Notes: generated by a model from the sequence alone, not told the origin. Shown: positions 1 through 9,343, counted from the first letter of the stretch. The stretch is DNA of 64,000 bases from M55B112 sp040903745 (GCA_040903745.1 JBBDUV010000006.1:1-64000); one strand, 5' to 3'. Numbers and translations: made by a program.

Positions 1-101
1 ACCTCATCGTCGGAGCCCGTAACACGAAAGCCTTTGTTGTGTAGTGCCATGGCCAGGTTATGCATCACGGCGCCACCGATCGCTATCAGGTGAATTCTCA
101 T
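1..101 (-). CDS. mpl: UDP-N-acetylmuramate:peptide ligase (Mpl/MurC-type), N-terminal fragment
   Basis: Only the first 33 codons are inside the window; the gene runs off the left edge. The start is the ATG at 101. The protein begins MRIHLIAIGGAVMHN and continues through VTGSDDE. This is the N-terminal Rossmann segment of Mur ligases: a glycine-containing loop, then a conserved GSD. The family ligates peptide to UDP-MurNAc in the cytoplasm. The 'HLIAIGG..MHNLA' form is closer to Mpl (tripeptide recycling ligase) than to MurC, but with so few residues MurC cannot be excluded. The downstream toxin-antitoxin module on the same strand ends 15 bases before this start. Confidence 0.7.
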   Translation of the reverse strand, partial: MRIHLIAIGGAVMHNLAMALHNKGFRVTGSDDE

Positions 102-116
102 GGGGCCATTACCATA

Positions 117-449
117 TTAGTCCAGTTTCAGGCTTTCAATCATCTCTTTGAGTTCTCTCGGTTTTAGGTTGGGCTTTTCACTTTTGTCGTAGATTGTAAG
201 CAGGTAAACAGTTTCTGTTTTAACGTATAGGTATGTAATAATTCTTGCACCTCTTCTTTTACCTTTCCCCTTGCTGCTAATTGCTAAGCGGATTTTATAA
301 CAGTTGTTGCCAATGCATGTACCAGCTTCGGGATTATCCATAATGGCAGCAATAAGCTCAGCGAATTCATTTTTGAGAGAGGAATATTTTTTAGCTAGTC
401 GCTTGATCTCTTTCTCAAAGCGGTGGGTAGAAATAATGTTATAACTCAT
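117..449 (-). CDS. RelE/ParE-type toxin (copy 1)
   Basis: 110 residues, start MSYNIISTHRFEKEIKRL, a compact basic protein of the RelE/ParE fold. Visible features are the N-terminal FEKEIKRLAKKY helix, the central basic strand CYKIRLAISSKGKGKRRGAR, and the late strand VYLLTIYDKSE. Family members either cleave mRNA at the ribosome or poison gyrase; I cannot tell which. Its start overlaps the end of the upstream antitoxin by 11 bases, the usual translational coupling. A clear paralogue lies at 9540-9869 with the same 11-base overlap. The order antitoxin-toxin and the shared promoter at 668-701 support a type II module. Confidence 0.85.
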   Translation of the reverse strand: MSYNIISTHRFEKEIKRLAKKYSSLKNEFAELIAAIMDNPEAGTCIGNNCYKIRLAISSKGKGKRRGARIITYLYVKTETVYLLTIYDKSEKPNLKPRELKEMIESLKLD

Positions 450-648
450 CTAGAAGATCTTGTGCCGTTTTCAGTTTCAGTTTTCCTTGCTTATGCAATT
501 TTACCTGGTCGGCAGCTTCTTTTAGATCGCCCCAAAGTTCAACAGCAGCCTCAGTCATAGGCTTAGCTTTTCTAACAAAGGAAAGGCTTTTTAATACTTT
601 TATTCCGAATGTTGCCTCGCTATCGGAAATATCTACTAGTACCTTCAT
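439..648 (-). CDS. Antitoxin of RelE/ParE-type module (copy 1)
   Basis: 69 residues when started at the ATG at 648 (MKVLVDISDSEATFG). A longer reading frame reaches 699, but the -7 promoter box lies inside that extension and the paralogous antitoxin at 9344 begins at the equivalent MKVLVDV. The C-terminus AQDLLDEL matches AKDLLDEL of the paralogue. The protein is short and charged, and probably binds the toxin through its C-terminal half and the promoter through its N-terminal strand. The specific antitoxin family is not certain. Confidence 0.8.
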   Translation of the reverse strand: MKVLVDISDSEATFGIKVLKSLSFVRKAKPMTEAAVELWGDLKEAADQVKLHKQGKLKLKTAQDLLDEL

Positions 649-667
649 CTTAGATAATTTGTTGAAG

Positions 668-701
668 CAAAGGTACAGAAATATTATAATACCTGCCAAA
701 A
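668..701 (-). promoter_or_regulatory. Bacteroidota-type promoter of toxin-antitoxin copy 1
   Basis: On the minus strand TTTG (697-700), a 21-base spacer, then TACCTTTG (668-675) match the -33 TTTG and -7 TAnnTTTG consensus known for Bacteroides housekeeping sigma. Transcription would begin near 662, about 14 bases before the antitoxin ATG at 648. Confidence 0.55.
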
Positions 702-784
702 CCGAAACCCCTGAATAGTTTGTATTTTAACTGGAATAGTATCGTGGTAATGGGTTTCAGGAGGAAAAGAAGATTTGGTTTTGC

Positions 785-792
785 TATATTTG
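785..792 (+). promoter_or_regulatory. -7 box abutting the MBL-fold hydrolase start
   Basis: TATATTTG fits TAnnTTTG and ends four bases before the first ATG at 797, so a transcript from it would be essentially leaderless. No good -33 TTG is seen at the right distance, so confidence is modest. Confidence 0.35.
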
Positions 793-796
793 GAAT

Positions 797-1537
797 ATGA
801 TGAAAATTCAATCTTTGCACCTTGGTACTTTAAGGGTGAATGCCTTTGAGATGGTCATGGGTGTTCCGGAGGAGCTTATTCGGGAACAGTACAATGTAGA
901 CGCGAATAACCAGATGCGGATCGGGATGAACGGGTTGATCGTGGAGACGGGCGACAGGGTGCTTCTCTTCGATCCCGGATGTGCCACCTTCCTGTCGAAG
1001 TCGCTCGCTGAGACCTACGATCTGGTGATGGAACAGCCACTGACAGCGATCGTTGCTGAAGCCGGATACCGGCCGGAGGAGATCACAGACGTTGTCTTTA
1101 CCCACCTGCACTTCGATCACGGCAGCGGAGCCTTCCTTCGTATTCCTGGCGGAATTGTAAAAGCCTTTTCCAATGCCCGGTATGTGGTGAGTCAGAAACA
1201 GCTCGAAGCCATCGAAAAAATGCCAGCAGGTGAGCAGGGGTCCTTCTTTCATAAGCTATTGCGTTTTGCCGGGGAACTCACTTACCTGGAGGAGTGGCAG
1301 ACGGAGGGGGTGAGGTTTATTGTCTCCCACGGCCATACAGGTCATATGGTAGTTCCTATTTTTGATGCGGGCGACCATGACGTTGTCTTTGCCAGCGATC
1401 TTTTGCCCATGAAGATCTTCATGGAACCCGGAGCCTACAGCTACTATGATGTGGCAGTTCCACTGCTCGAAGCAGAACGGAAACAGCTATTCTCTTCGCT
1501 CAGACCGGATCTGGTAATTATCTGGTATCACGAATAG
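797..1537 (+). CDS. MBL-fold metallo-hydrolase
   Basis: 246 residues with the metallo-beta-lactamase fold. The metal ligands are visible: THLHFDHGSG (about residues 102-111), SHGHTGHM (about 175-182), FASDLL, and the C-terminal WYHE. No signal peptide is apparent, so it is probably cytoplasmic. The family includes lactonases, glyoxalase II-like and other hydrolases; the loose HTGHM loop does not pin down a substrate. Tandem ATGs at 797 and 800 are both possible starts. It stands alone on the plus strand between the toxin-antitoxin module and the convergent sulfatase genes. Confidence 0.8.
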   Translation: MMKIQSLHLGTLRVNAFEMVMGVPEELIREQYNVDANNQMRIGMNGLIVETGDRVLLFDPGCATFLSKSLAETYDLVMEQPLTAIVAEAGYRPEEITDVVFTHLHFDHGSGAFLRIPGGIVKAFSNARYVVSQKQLEAIEKMPAGEQGSFFHKLLRFAGELTYLEEWQTEGVRFIVSHGHTGHMVVPIFDAGDHDVVFASDLLPMKIFMEPGAYSYYDVAVPLLEAERKQLFSSLRPDLVIIWYHE

Positions 1538-1908
1538 AGCAAAAGTCTTGACGTGAGCGCGTATCTCGCATATCAGAAATGGACCCCGGTTCTACAACTT
1601 ATTTATCCGAATAAGTATTTGTTGCCTAAGGAAACCCCGGATTTACAGGTTCAATCCGGTCTGGTTCAGTTCCGATATTTTTTCATATTCATGCATCTCC
1701 TGAACACGATGAGTGACGGTATAATCAAAATTCACAGCTTTAGAATACCCGTAAAACCTCTAAATTTCATTTCTTATATCTACTAAAAATTAAAACAAAA
1801 AACGGTTTAAACGATCTGTCCTCACAATGGTGTGTGAGTCCTGTAATTCAATTTAACAGAGGCGTTCGCATTATTGACGGTTGGGAAACGTTGTTTGTAT
1901 TCAGGTTT
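1538..1908. other. Intergenic region between convergent genes
   Basis: 371 bases between the MBL-fold gene and the sulfatase that ends at 1909. I find no convincing gene. A 77-codon frame at 1553-1786 begins at GTG and has no recognisable motif. There is no clear hairpin plus T-run. The sequence becomes AT-rich around 1750-1810. Confidence 0.5.
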
Positions 1909-3387
1909 TTAAAGTTTATTAGGATTGCTGGGATTGGCTCGACGCGCCTCCAATTCAGTTACAATATCAGCATATACGGATGCCTTAATTTCCTCATTAC
2001 TCAAATCCTTAATCAAATTGTAATATTCACCGGGATCTTTACTGTGGTCATAAAGTTCATACCTTACCGGATCACGGTCCGCCCAGACCGTGTAACGATA
2101 TCGGCCGGTAACAATACTGTATTGCAGGTTGTCGACATCATTGCCCTCATAGATAAATGCTTCATTATCCCATGGCTTTGAAGGATCCTTAAGCAGTGCC
2201 TTGAAGCTTTCCCCTTCAAGATTATCGGGTGGAGTGATGCCGAGTAGATCTGCTAGAGTAGGAAAGAGGTCAACCAGTTCAACGACACCTTTTGTGCGCT
2301 CACCAGCAGTCTTTATTCCGGGTACATAAACGACCATCGGTACGCGGGCACTCAGTTCATAAAGTGTCACTTTACCCCAATGATTGTTATGTTCACCTAA
2401 ATGATAGCCGTGGTCTCCAAAACAAATAATAATCGTGTTATTCCACAGATTGTGTTCATCCATCTTATCCAGGAGCCGCCCCATCTGATCATCTGAGAAG
2501 GTGGTCACAGCGCTGTAGGCTGACATAAATAGTTTTCGATGATAAGCGTCCATAGCATCAAACTCATCCCGGTGGGAGGGCGGGGTAGCCCAGTAATATG
2601 GTTCTGTTTTATCCTCAGGTTCTGAGATCAATTGGACACGTTCAGTAGGATAGAGATCGAAGAAACTGGAAGGACCAATATAGGGATTATGCGGCTTTTT
2701 GAAACCGGCGGCCAGGAAGAAAGGCTGTGATTGTTCTACCGCTTTATCAAGAAATTCTTCCACATCTTCTGCAATTAGATGATCCGTATACCCGTAAGAG
2801 GCAAGGTCTTCAGGCCCCTTATAGAGATACTCAAAGCGTTTTTCATTAAGAAATATAAGATTGGGATCATCTGCATATTTTGCTATGTTCTTATCATATT
2901 GTATGGGATCCCTGTATCCTGGATCATTTTCCATATCTCTATCCCATGAACGGCCATCACCGGCATTATTATGAAACACTTTTCCGATGGAAATTGTGTA
3001 ATATCCATTGTTTTTCAATGCCTGTGGGAGTGTCACGACATCTTTGCTGATCTTGTAGTCTACCTCCTTATTCTGCACTACCTTGGAGGTGGGTGGCCGA
3101 AGTCCGGTGAGAAAAGAGGCACGGCTCGAATTACACACCGGCAGCTGGCAGTATGCCCGATCGAATCTCACCCCTTTTTTTGCCAACCTGTCAAAATTCG
3201 GTGTTTGCACTTCGAAAGGGGTGAACGCTTCATGGTCCCGCAGATCATCGAAGATGATCATGATTACATTCGGTTTGCTTTGTTCTTTATTAATTTGAGT
3301 GCTGGCACCAATTGGTATGATTAATAGTGCAATGAAAAGGGTTCTTTTCACAAGTGCCTTAAGAATTAATCTGTTGTTCTTTTTCAT
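1909..3387 (-). CDS. Secreted sulfatase, iduronate-2-sulfatase-like
   Basis: 492 residues. A hydrophobic signal peptide (about residues 14-30, TLFIALLIIPIGAS) precedes the sulfatase domain, which opens with NVIMIIFDDLR (first metal-binding aspartates). The catalytic signature CNSSRASFLTG is of the C-x-[PA]-S-R type in which Cys is converted to formylglycine, but has Ser where Pro or Ala is usual. Later motifs include GKVFHN, KPHNPY and FGDHGYHLGEH. The family removes sulfate esters from polysaccharides in the periplasm. It lies 29 bases downstream of a second sulfatase on the same strand, probably as one transcript. No SusC/SusD pair is nearby. Confidence 0.9.
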   Translation of the reverse strand: MKKNNRLILKALVKRTLFIALLIIPIGASTQINKEQSKPNVIMIIFDDLRDHEAFTPFEVQTPNFDRLAKKGVRFDRAYCQLPVCNSSRASFLTGLRPPTSKVVQNKEVDYKISKDVVTLPQALKNNGYYTISIGKVFHNNAGDGRSWDRDMENDPGYRDPIQYDKNIAKYADDPNLIFLNEKRFEYLYKGPEDLASYGYTDHLIAEDVEEFLDKAVEQSQPFFLAAGFKKPHNPYIGPSSFFDLYPTERVQLISEPEDKTEPYYWATPPSHRDEFDAMDAYHRKLFMSAYSAVTTFSDDQMGRLLDKMDEHNLWNNTIIICFGDHGYHLGEHNNHWGKVTLYELSARVPMVVYVPGIKTAGERTKGVVELVDLFPTLADLLGITPPDNLEGESFKALLKDPSKPWDNEAFIYEGNDVDNLQYSIVTGRYRYTVWADRDPVRYELYDHSKDPGEYYNLIKDLSNEEIKASVYADIVTELEARRANPSNPNKL

Positions 3388-3416
3388 ATCCTATTCTCGC
3401 ATTTTATATTCCTTTA

Positions 3417-4838
3417 TCAATCCTCATCGTCCAATTCCGGCAGGGATGCTATGAATGCATTATAATCGTCTGTAAGCTCTTTGATAATTTCCGGATACTG
3501 AGCCGCAACATTATTCATTTCGGAGATATCTTCCCTGAGATTAAAAAGAAAGACATCGCCCTCCATCATCTCCGGTTTGACTCCCGGGTACTGGGCAGGG
3601 GTTGCCTGCTCAAACGGAGCGATGATTTCAGTGCCGTCCGGGGCCCTCCAATCCGACCATGTTTCAAGATCAACAGGCTGATGGAACCTTGGTTTACCGA
3701 TAAATAGTTTCCAGTCACCTTTCCGTATGGTTCTGATCTGGTTCTGGCGCATGGTAAAGATGGGTCTCTGCTCCATCTCTTCGCCGTTCATGAGCGGTTC
3801 GATGTTTTCACCGTCGAGTACCAGGTTCTCCGGAATCGGGATTCCCGAAAGTGACAATACCGTTGGAAAGAGATCCGACGACCAGCAGGGTGTGGTTACT
3901 GTCTCTCCCTCAGGTAACACCTGGGGAAACCTGATGATAAACGGAACACGGGTTCCTCCTTCCCAAGTATAGTGTTTCCTGCCTTTCAGGGGAGTATTAT
4001 TCCCCCCGTAGGAGGCGCCGTTGTCCGACATAAAGACAATAATGGTGTTATCGAGTATGCCTTCCTCCTCCAGTGTTTTTAGAAGTTCACCTGTCGACCA
4101 GTCCAGCTCTCTGATTACATCATCGTAGAGATCTTCCGGTGTCTCGGGGGTGTAGAATTCATCCGAGGCAGCCAGCGGTTTGTGGGGCATCGGGTGACAA
4201 AGATGGAGAAAAAACGGATGTTCACCCTGCTTGCGGATATACTCTATCGCCAGTTCTGTATATCTTTTAGTCAGGTATTTCTGATCAATCGGGAATTCAA
4301 CGGTATCCATATTTTCAACGTGCTGGACCGGTCGCATATCGTTTGAGTAGAGGATCCCGTAGTAATTATCAAATCCGTGTTTCACGGGAAAATACTCCTC
4401 TTTATGTCCCAGGTGCCACTTCCCGATCAGCATGGTGCTGTACCCAGCCTCCTGGAATACTTCACCCAAGGTTATTTCGTCCGCATCGATCCCGATATCA
4501 TTAATCCCTGCATCAGGAGTAGGGTTCCTGATAAGACCGTTTCTCAGTGGAAACCGCCCGGTAAGCAGGGTTCCCCTTGAGGGGCCGCAATAGGGTGTTG
4601 GTACATAAAAGTCAGTAAAACGAACCCCTTCATATGCAAGCCTGTCGATATGGGCCGTGTGAACTGCCGCAGGATTGTAGCAGGATATTTCTCCATATCC
4701 CATGTCGTCGGTAAGGATGATCAACACGTTCGGTTTCCGATTGTTATCGGCACGTTCGTTGCAGCCAGTTAAAGAGAGTGATGCAATTAAGAGAAGTGCA
4801 AACACTTTGGTTAAGCAGAGGTTTTTCGAAAGTATCAT
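3417..4838 (-). CDS. Lipoprotein arylsulfatase-type sulfatase
   Basis: 473 residues from the ATG at 4838; an in-frame TTG at 4847 is less likely. The signal peptide ends in the lipobox SLTGC, so the enzyme is probably lipid-anchored. The sulfatase domain shows NVLIILTDDMGYGE, the formylglycine motif CGPSRGTLLTGR, GKWHLG, HPMPHKP and MSDNGAS. This Cys-type active site needs a formylglycine-generating enzyme, which is not in the window. It is the upstream partner of the iduronate-sulfatase-like gene, and together they suggest use of a sulfated glycan. The exact substrate cannot be read from the sequence. Confidence 0.9.
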   Translation of the reverse strand: MILSKNLCLTKVFALLLIASLSLTGCNERADNNRKPNVLIILTDDMGYGEISCYNPAAVHTAHIDRLAYEGVRFTDFYVPTPYCGPSRGTLLTGRFPLRNGLIRNPTPDAGINDIGIDADEITLGEVFQEAGYSTMLIGKWHLGHKEEYFPVKHGFDNYYGILYSNDMRPVQHVENMDTVEFPIDQKYLTKRYTELAIEYIRKQGEHPFFLHLCHPMPHKPLAASDEFYTPETPEDLYDDVIRELDWSTGELLKTLEEEGILDNTIIVFMSDNGASYGGNNTPLKGRKHYTWEGGTRVPFIIRFPQVLPEGETVTTPCWSSDLFPTVLSLSGIPIPENLVLDGENIEPLMNGEEMEQRPIFTMRQNQIRTIRKGDWKLFIGKPRFHQPVDLETWSDWRAPDGTEIIAPFEQATPAQYPGVKPEMMEGDVFLFNLREDISEMNNVAAQYPEIIKELTDDYNAFIASLPELDDED

Positions 4839-4974
4839 TTTTGTCAAGATTAGGTGACAGATAAAAACTTGTTGTTTCTAATGTTTTTTCTCCAATATAT
4901 AATCAACCACTTAATATTTTCTTAATGGTCATCGTATCGAATAAATCGTTCCAGAAATGGTATAGGGTTTATAC

Positions 4975-7110
4975 CTAAGCGTAACTCTCCAGCAGTACCT
5001 CCAGCATTTTCTTTCCTGCCAAGGAGACCGAGGTGCCCGGTCCGAAGATCGCAACCACACCTGCATCATAGAGAAGCTGGTAATCCTGCGCGGGTATCAC
5101 CCCTCCGGCGATCACCATGACGTCTTCGCGTCCCAGTTTGCGGAGCTCTTCGATCACCGCCGGAACCAGGGTCTTGTGCCCTGCTGCCAGCGATGAGACC
5201 CCGAGTATATGCACATCGTTCTCCACCGCTTGTTTGGCTGCTTCGGCGGGGGTTTGGAACAGCGGACCGATATCAACGTCGAAGCCGATATCGGCGTAGC
5301 CGGTCGAGACTACCTTTGCGCCCCGGTCGTGACCATCCTGACCCATCTTCGCCACCATGATCCGTGGCTGCCGGCCCTGCTTCTTTGCAAACTCCTTCGC
5401 CAGCGCCCGCGCCTCTTCAAATACTTTATCTTTCCCCGATTCAGATGAGTAGATCCCCGAGATCGACCGGATCACCGCCTTGTACCTTCCGCTCACCTCC
5501 TCGATGGCCGAGGAGATCTCACCCAGTGAAGCACGCCGCTTCGCCGCCTCCACCGACAGCTCCAGCAGGTTCCCCTTGCCGCTCCTTGCCGCCTCGGTGA
5601 TCGCCTTCAACGCCGCCTGCACCTCGTCGTTGTTCCTGATGGCGCGCAATTTCTTCAACCGTGCGATCTGCGACCTGCGCACAGCTGGGTTATCCACCTC
5701 CAGGATATCGATCGGATCCTCTTTTTCCAAACGGTATCTGTTCAGTCCTACAATAATATCTTTCCCGCTGTCGATCCGCGCCTGCTTCCGCGCTGCCGCC
5801 TCCTCGATCCGCCTCTTCGGCAGCCCGGTCTCTATGGCCCGGGTCATCCCGCCCAGCTTCTCGATCTCCTCGATATGCTCCCAGGCCTTCTGCGCGATCT
5901 CATGTGTCAGCGTCTCCACGTAGTACGATCCCGCCCACGGATCCACCGCCCTGCAGATATCGGTCTCCTCCTGCAGGTAGATCTGCGTGTTCCGCGCGAT
6001 CCGCGCCGAGAAATCGGTCGGCAGTGCGATCGCCTCATCGAGCGCGTTGGTATGCAGCGACTGCGTGTGACCCAGCACTGCTGCGGTAGCCTCGATGCAG
6101 GTCCGCGCCACATTGTTGAACGGATCCTGTTCGGTCAGGCTCCACCCTGAAGTCTGCGAATGGGTCCGCAGCGCCATCGACTTCGGATCCTTCGGATTGA
6201 ACTGCTTCACGATCTTCGCCCAGAGCATCCTGGCGGCCCGCATCTTTGCGATCTCCATAAAGTGGTTCATCCCGATCGCCCAGAAGAAAGAAACACGTGG
6301 CGCGAACTTGTCGATATCGATCCCCGCCCCGCCCCCTGCCCGCAGGTACTCCAGTCCGTCGGCCAGCGTATACGCCAGCTCAATATCGGCCGTGGCCCCC
6401 GCCTCCTGCATGTGGTACCCCGACACGCTGATGCTGTTGAACCGCGGCATCTTCTTCGACGTGTATTCAAAGATATCGGCGATGATCCGCATCGACATCT
6501 TCGGCGGGTAGATATAGGTGTTCCGCACCATAAACTCTTTGAGGATATCGTTCTGTATCGTACCGGTAAACTCCTCCAGCCCTGCCCCCTGCTCCATTCC
6601 GGCCACAATATAAAACGCCATCACCGGCAGCACCGCCCCGTTCATCGTCATCGATACCGACATCTCCTTCAGTGGGATCTTGTTGAAAAGGATCTCCATA
6701 TCGAGGATCGAGTCGACCGCCACCCCGGCCTTCCCCACATCGCCGGTTACCCGCTCATGGTCCGAGTCGTACCCCCGGTGCGTCGCCAGGTCGAACGCCA
6801 CCGACAGCCCCTTCTGTCCGGCCGCTAGGTTCCGCCTGTAAAACGCATTCGACTCCTCCGCGGTCGAAAACCCCGCATACTGCCTGATCGTCCACGGCCT
6901 CATCGCGAACATCGCCGGGTAGGGCCCACGCAGAAACGGTGGCAGCCCCGCGGCATACTCCAAATGCTCCATCCCCTCCAGGTCGGCCGCACCATACACC
7001 GGTTTGATCCCGATTTGCTCCGGCGTCTCCCACACCGCATCCGCACCACGCGGCGCATCGCCCCCGCTTCTGTACCTTCTGAAATCTGTCTTCTTAAAAT
7101 CTGGTCCCAT
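4975..7110 (-). CDS. mutB: Methylmalonyl-CoA mutase, large (catalytic) subunit
   Basis: 711 residues, the usual length. The N-terminal TIM-barrel half carries RPWTIRQYAGFSTAEESN, AFDLATHRGYDSDH and MTMNGAVLPV. The C-terminal cobalamin domain carries KMGQDGHDRGAKV, where DxHxxG supplies the axial histidine for B12, followed by GVSSLAAGH and VIAGGVIP. The enzyme interconverts succinyl-CoA and methylmalonyl-CoA, the carbon-skeleton step of succinate/propionate metabolism. The start ATG at 7110 is 70 bases after the end of mutA, same strand, consistent with a mutA-mutB operon. The gene is markedly GC-richer than the toxin-antitoxin modules on either side, which gives long spurious frames on the other strand. 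Confidence 0.97.
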   Translation of the reverse strand: MGPDFKKTDFRRYRSGGDAPRGADAVWETPEQIGIKPVYGAADLEGMEHLEYAAGLPPFLRGPYPAMFAMRPWTIRQYAGFSTAEESNAFYRRNLAAGQKGLSVAFDLATHRGYDSDHERVTGDVGKAGVAVDSILDMEILFNKIPLKEMSVSMTMNGAVLPVMAFYIVAGMEQGAGLEEFTGTIQNDILKEFMVRNTYIYPPKMSMRIIADIFEYTSKKMPRFNSISVSGYHMQEAGATADIELAYTLADGLEYLRAGGGAGIDIDKFAPRVSFFWAIGMNHFMEIAKMRAARMLWAKIVKQFNPKDPKSMALRTHSQTSGWSLTEQDPFNNVARTCIEATAAVLGHTQSLHTNALDEAIALPTDFSARIARNTQIYLQEETDICRAVDPWAGSYYVETLTHEIAQKAWEHIEEIEKLGGMTRAIETGLPKRRIEEAAARKQARIDSGKDIIVGLNRYRLEKEDPIDILEVDNPAVRRSQIARLKKLRAIRNNDEVQAALKAITEAARSGKGNLLELSVEAAKRRASLGEISSAIEEVSGRYKAVIRSISGIYSSESGKDKVFEEARALAKEFAKKQGRQPRIMVAKMGQDGHDRGAKVVSTGYADIGFDVDIGPLFQTPAEAAKQAVENDVHILGVSSLAAGHKTLVPAVIEELRKLGREDVMVIAGGVIPAQDYQLLYDAGVVAIFGPGTSVSLAGKKMLEVLLESYA

Positions 7111-7180
7111 CGTTCTAATCTTTTATTTTCAGGGGAACGCATTGTCGCCACCGCAGCAGCGTTGCCCTCCCCGGGGTTTT

Positions 7181-9136
7181 TTATGCCTGGTTGATATTGA
7201 GGAGTGACTGAAACTTTTGCAGCTCTTCGAGCAGGTTGCTCTTCAGGTGGATAAAGTGACTGAGCCCTTGCTGCCGCAGTTTCTCAATCGAATCTTTCGG
7301 GTACCCGGCGATCACAATCTCTGCCGATCCCTTCATCGCTTCATGCACCGCCGGGGCGGTCTCAGGGTATGCCGCATCTGCGCTGCAGAGCACCACAATG
7401 CTAGCTTTTGCCTTTTTTGCCGCTGCGATCCCCTCTTCCACGGTTTCGAAGCCGCGGTTATCGACGATCTTGTAGCCGGCGCATGCGAAGAAACTCCCTG
7501 CGAACATCCCCCGGGCGGTCATCCATGCCGGTTCGCCATATTTTAGCAAAAATACCTTCGGACGTTTTTTGCTCTTCTCCGTTTGCATCCGCAGCTGCTC
7601 AATCTCCTCCGCTATCCTGAAAAATTGCAGAGGCTGATACGTTGTGCGTTCATGCGTCTTTTTCCCGGGAACGCTTACCCCCTGGTTGAGGATCATCTCT
7701 GCAAAGGCGGGATATTTGTTTACCCCGAGGATGCTCGTGCGACCGGAGGAGGCTTTTGACCGTTTCACCTCCATCGAGGCGGTTACCTGCTCCCGGATCC
7801 ACCCCTTCTTGAATGCTTCGATGTATCCGCCCTGCTCCTCCGTTTCGAGGAAATGTTTCCACGCCTGCTCCGCGATGCTGTTCGTGAGCTGCTCGATGTA
7901 GTAGGAGCCTGCAGCCGGATCGGCCACCTTGTTGAAATAGGCCTCCTCTTTGAGGAGCAGCTGGGTGTTCCGGGCGATGCGTGACGAGAAGTCATTCTCC
8001 TCCCTGAAGGTACGGTCGAACGGGTGAACAGTGATGGTGTCGCTGCCTCCCAGGCTGGCCGACATGGTCTCGGTGGTGGTGCGGAGCATATTCACGTAGG
8101 GATCGTACAGGGTGAGGTTCCATGAGGCGGTGCGGGAGTGGATAACCATGTCGCTTTGGTTTTCCTCCACGCCCCATTCCTTGCAGACCGCCCGCCAGAG
8201 CCAGCGTGCTGCCCTCAGCTTGGCGATCTCCATGAAATAGTTCGGACCGGTGGAAAAGCTGAAAAGCATGGTGGCAGCTATTTTTCCGGGTGTATGTCCA
8301 CGCTCCGTGAGCTTGTCGAGGTACGCATTGGCCATGGCCAGTCCGAAACCGAGCTCCTGCGACAGGGTCGATCCGCTGTCCTGCAGAACACCTGCATCGA
8401 CAGTGACCATCTTTATGCCGGGAAGTTTGGCAGCGGCGGTTTTCAGGCAATCCGACAGCTCATCAAATGCCTGTTCGTTGAGTTCGCCTTCAGCATTGAG
8501 TTTTTTTATCGGGTCGAAACCGACAGAGCCGTGGATGCTGGCCGGATCGGTTCCTGTTGATGCAGCGAGTTCCGACAGTGTGTTCAGGAGTTGCAGCGGC
8601 TGACTCACATTTAGAAAATTCAGTTCGGTCTCCGCAAGGTTGATGTCTGTCAGCAGGGTTGTAAGGTGCTCTTGCGATCCACCGTTGAGCTCCGACATAT
8701 CGATGCCGACCGATTGGGCACCGTGGCTGATGGCGGTTCTGATTTTTCCGTTCAGCGCTTCCGGTGATGGACCGGCAGCGAAATCCTGCCGGATCCTCCA
8801 GTCGCGGCTGATTGTGCCGGCGCGGAGAGCATCCTCCTCTCTTGAAGCATCCTCCTTTTTACCGGAAAGAGCATCCGATTCCAGTTTCCCGGCCCCATTC
8901 TTTGCTTCGGGATCTCCTTGCCCAGAAGAAACAGGCTGCTGCTGGTTTACGGAGGCAGCCGATGCATCCAGGTCCTCACTTCTATAATAAGGATGTACAT
9001 CAAACCCCTCTTCGGTTTTCCAGACCAGCTTTTTGTCATAGTCGGTCCCATTGAGGTCGGCCATCACCTTTGCCTTCCACTCCTCAGAGCTGACCGGCGG
9101 AAACTCTTCAAACAATCGTTTTTTTTTCATGGACAT
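7181..9136 (-). CDS. mutA: Methylmalonyl-CoA mutase, small subunit
   Basis: 651 residues from the ATG at 9136; a second ATG at 9130 (MKKKRLFEEFPP) is equally plausible and a TTG at 9160 is unlikely. The barrel is mutase-like (FSFSTGPNYFMEIAKLRAAR, SRIARNTQLLLKEEA). The C-terminal domain lacks DxHxxG (here EPAWMTARG), as expected for the non-catalytic subunit that does not bind B12. An unusual low-complexity stretch of about 50 residues rich in Ser, Ala, Asp, Glu, Gly and Lys (bases 8819-8968) sits between PYYRSEDL and RDWRIRQDF, where relatives usually have a shorter linker. The gene pairs with mutB immediately downstream. Confidence 0.95.
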   Translation of the reverse strand: MSMKKKRLFEEFPPVSSEEWKAKVMADLNGTDYDKKLVWKTEEGFDVHPYYRSEDLDASAASVNQQQPVSSGQGDPEAKNGAGKLESDALSGKKEDASREEDALRAGTISRDWRIRQDFAAGPSPEALNGKIRTAISHGAQSVGIDMSELNGGSQEHLTTLLTDINLAETELNFLNVSQPLQLLNTLSELAASTGTDPASIHGSVGFDPIKKLNAEGELNEQAFDELSDCLKTAAAKLPGIKMVTVDAGVLQDSGSTLSQELGFGLAMANAYLDKLTERGHTPGKIAATMLFSFSTGPNYFMEIAKLRAARWLWRAVCKEWGVEENQSDMVIHSRTASWNLTLYDPYVNMLRTTTETMSASLGGSDTITVHPFDRTFREENDFSSRIARNTQLLLKEEAYFNKVADPAAGSYYIEQLTNSIAEQAWKHFLETEEQGGYIEAFKKGWIREQVTASMEVKRSKASSGRTSILGVNKYPAFAEMILNQGVSVPGKKTHERTTYQPLQFFRIAEEIEQLRMQTEKSKKRPKVFLLKYGEPAWMTARGMFAGSFFACAGYKIVDNRGFETVEEGIAAAKKAKASIVVLCSADAAYPETAPAVHEAMKGSAEIVIAGYPKDSIEKLRQQGLSHFIHLKSNLLEELQKFQSLLNINQA

Positions 9137-9294
9137 GGTATTCAGATAAAGAATCTGCAAATTAACGACAATGTAAGCTGACTGGCAACATTTAGGATAT
9201 ATTTTACATCATGTTTGGAGATTGTATATAAATCGTTTTTACTCTAAAGACAGTCAGTAAATTCAAGGTTAAGAGGACATAGTTTGAACAATAA

Positions 9295-9324
9295 TTGAAA
9301 TGATGCAAAATATTCGTATTTTTG
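9295..9324 (+). promoter_or_regulatory. Bacteroidota-type promoter of toxin-antitoxin copy 2
   Basis: TTG (9295-9297), a 19-base spacer and TATTTTTG (9317-9324) match the -33/-7 consensus. The antitoxin ATG at 9344 is 19 bases downstream of the -7 box. Confidence 0.5.
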
Positions 9325-9343
9325 TTATTAAAGTTATTAAGTT

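Noticed and set aside
1553..1786. 77-codon frame between the MBL gene and the sulfatase
   Set aside because: GTG start, no motif, no promoter and atypical composition; treated as non-coding.
6160..6828. 222-codon frame opposite mutB, and similar long frames at 5480-5923 and 8138-8560
   Set aside because: Shadows of GC-rich mutB/mutA coding sequence; His/Arg/Pro-rich translations with no family.
7437..7560. Loss of DxHxxG in MutA as a sign of decay
   Set aside because: The small subunit of this heterodimer normally lacks the B12 ligand motif.
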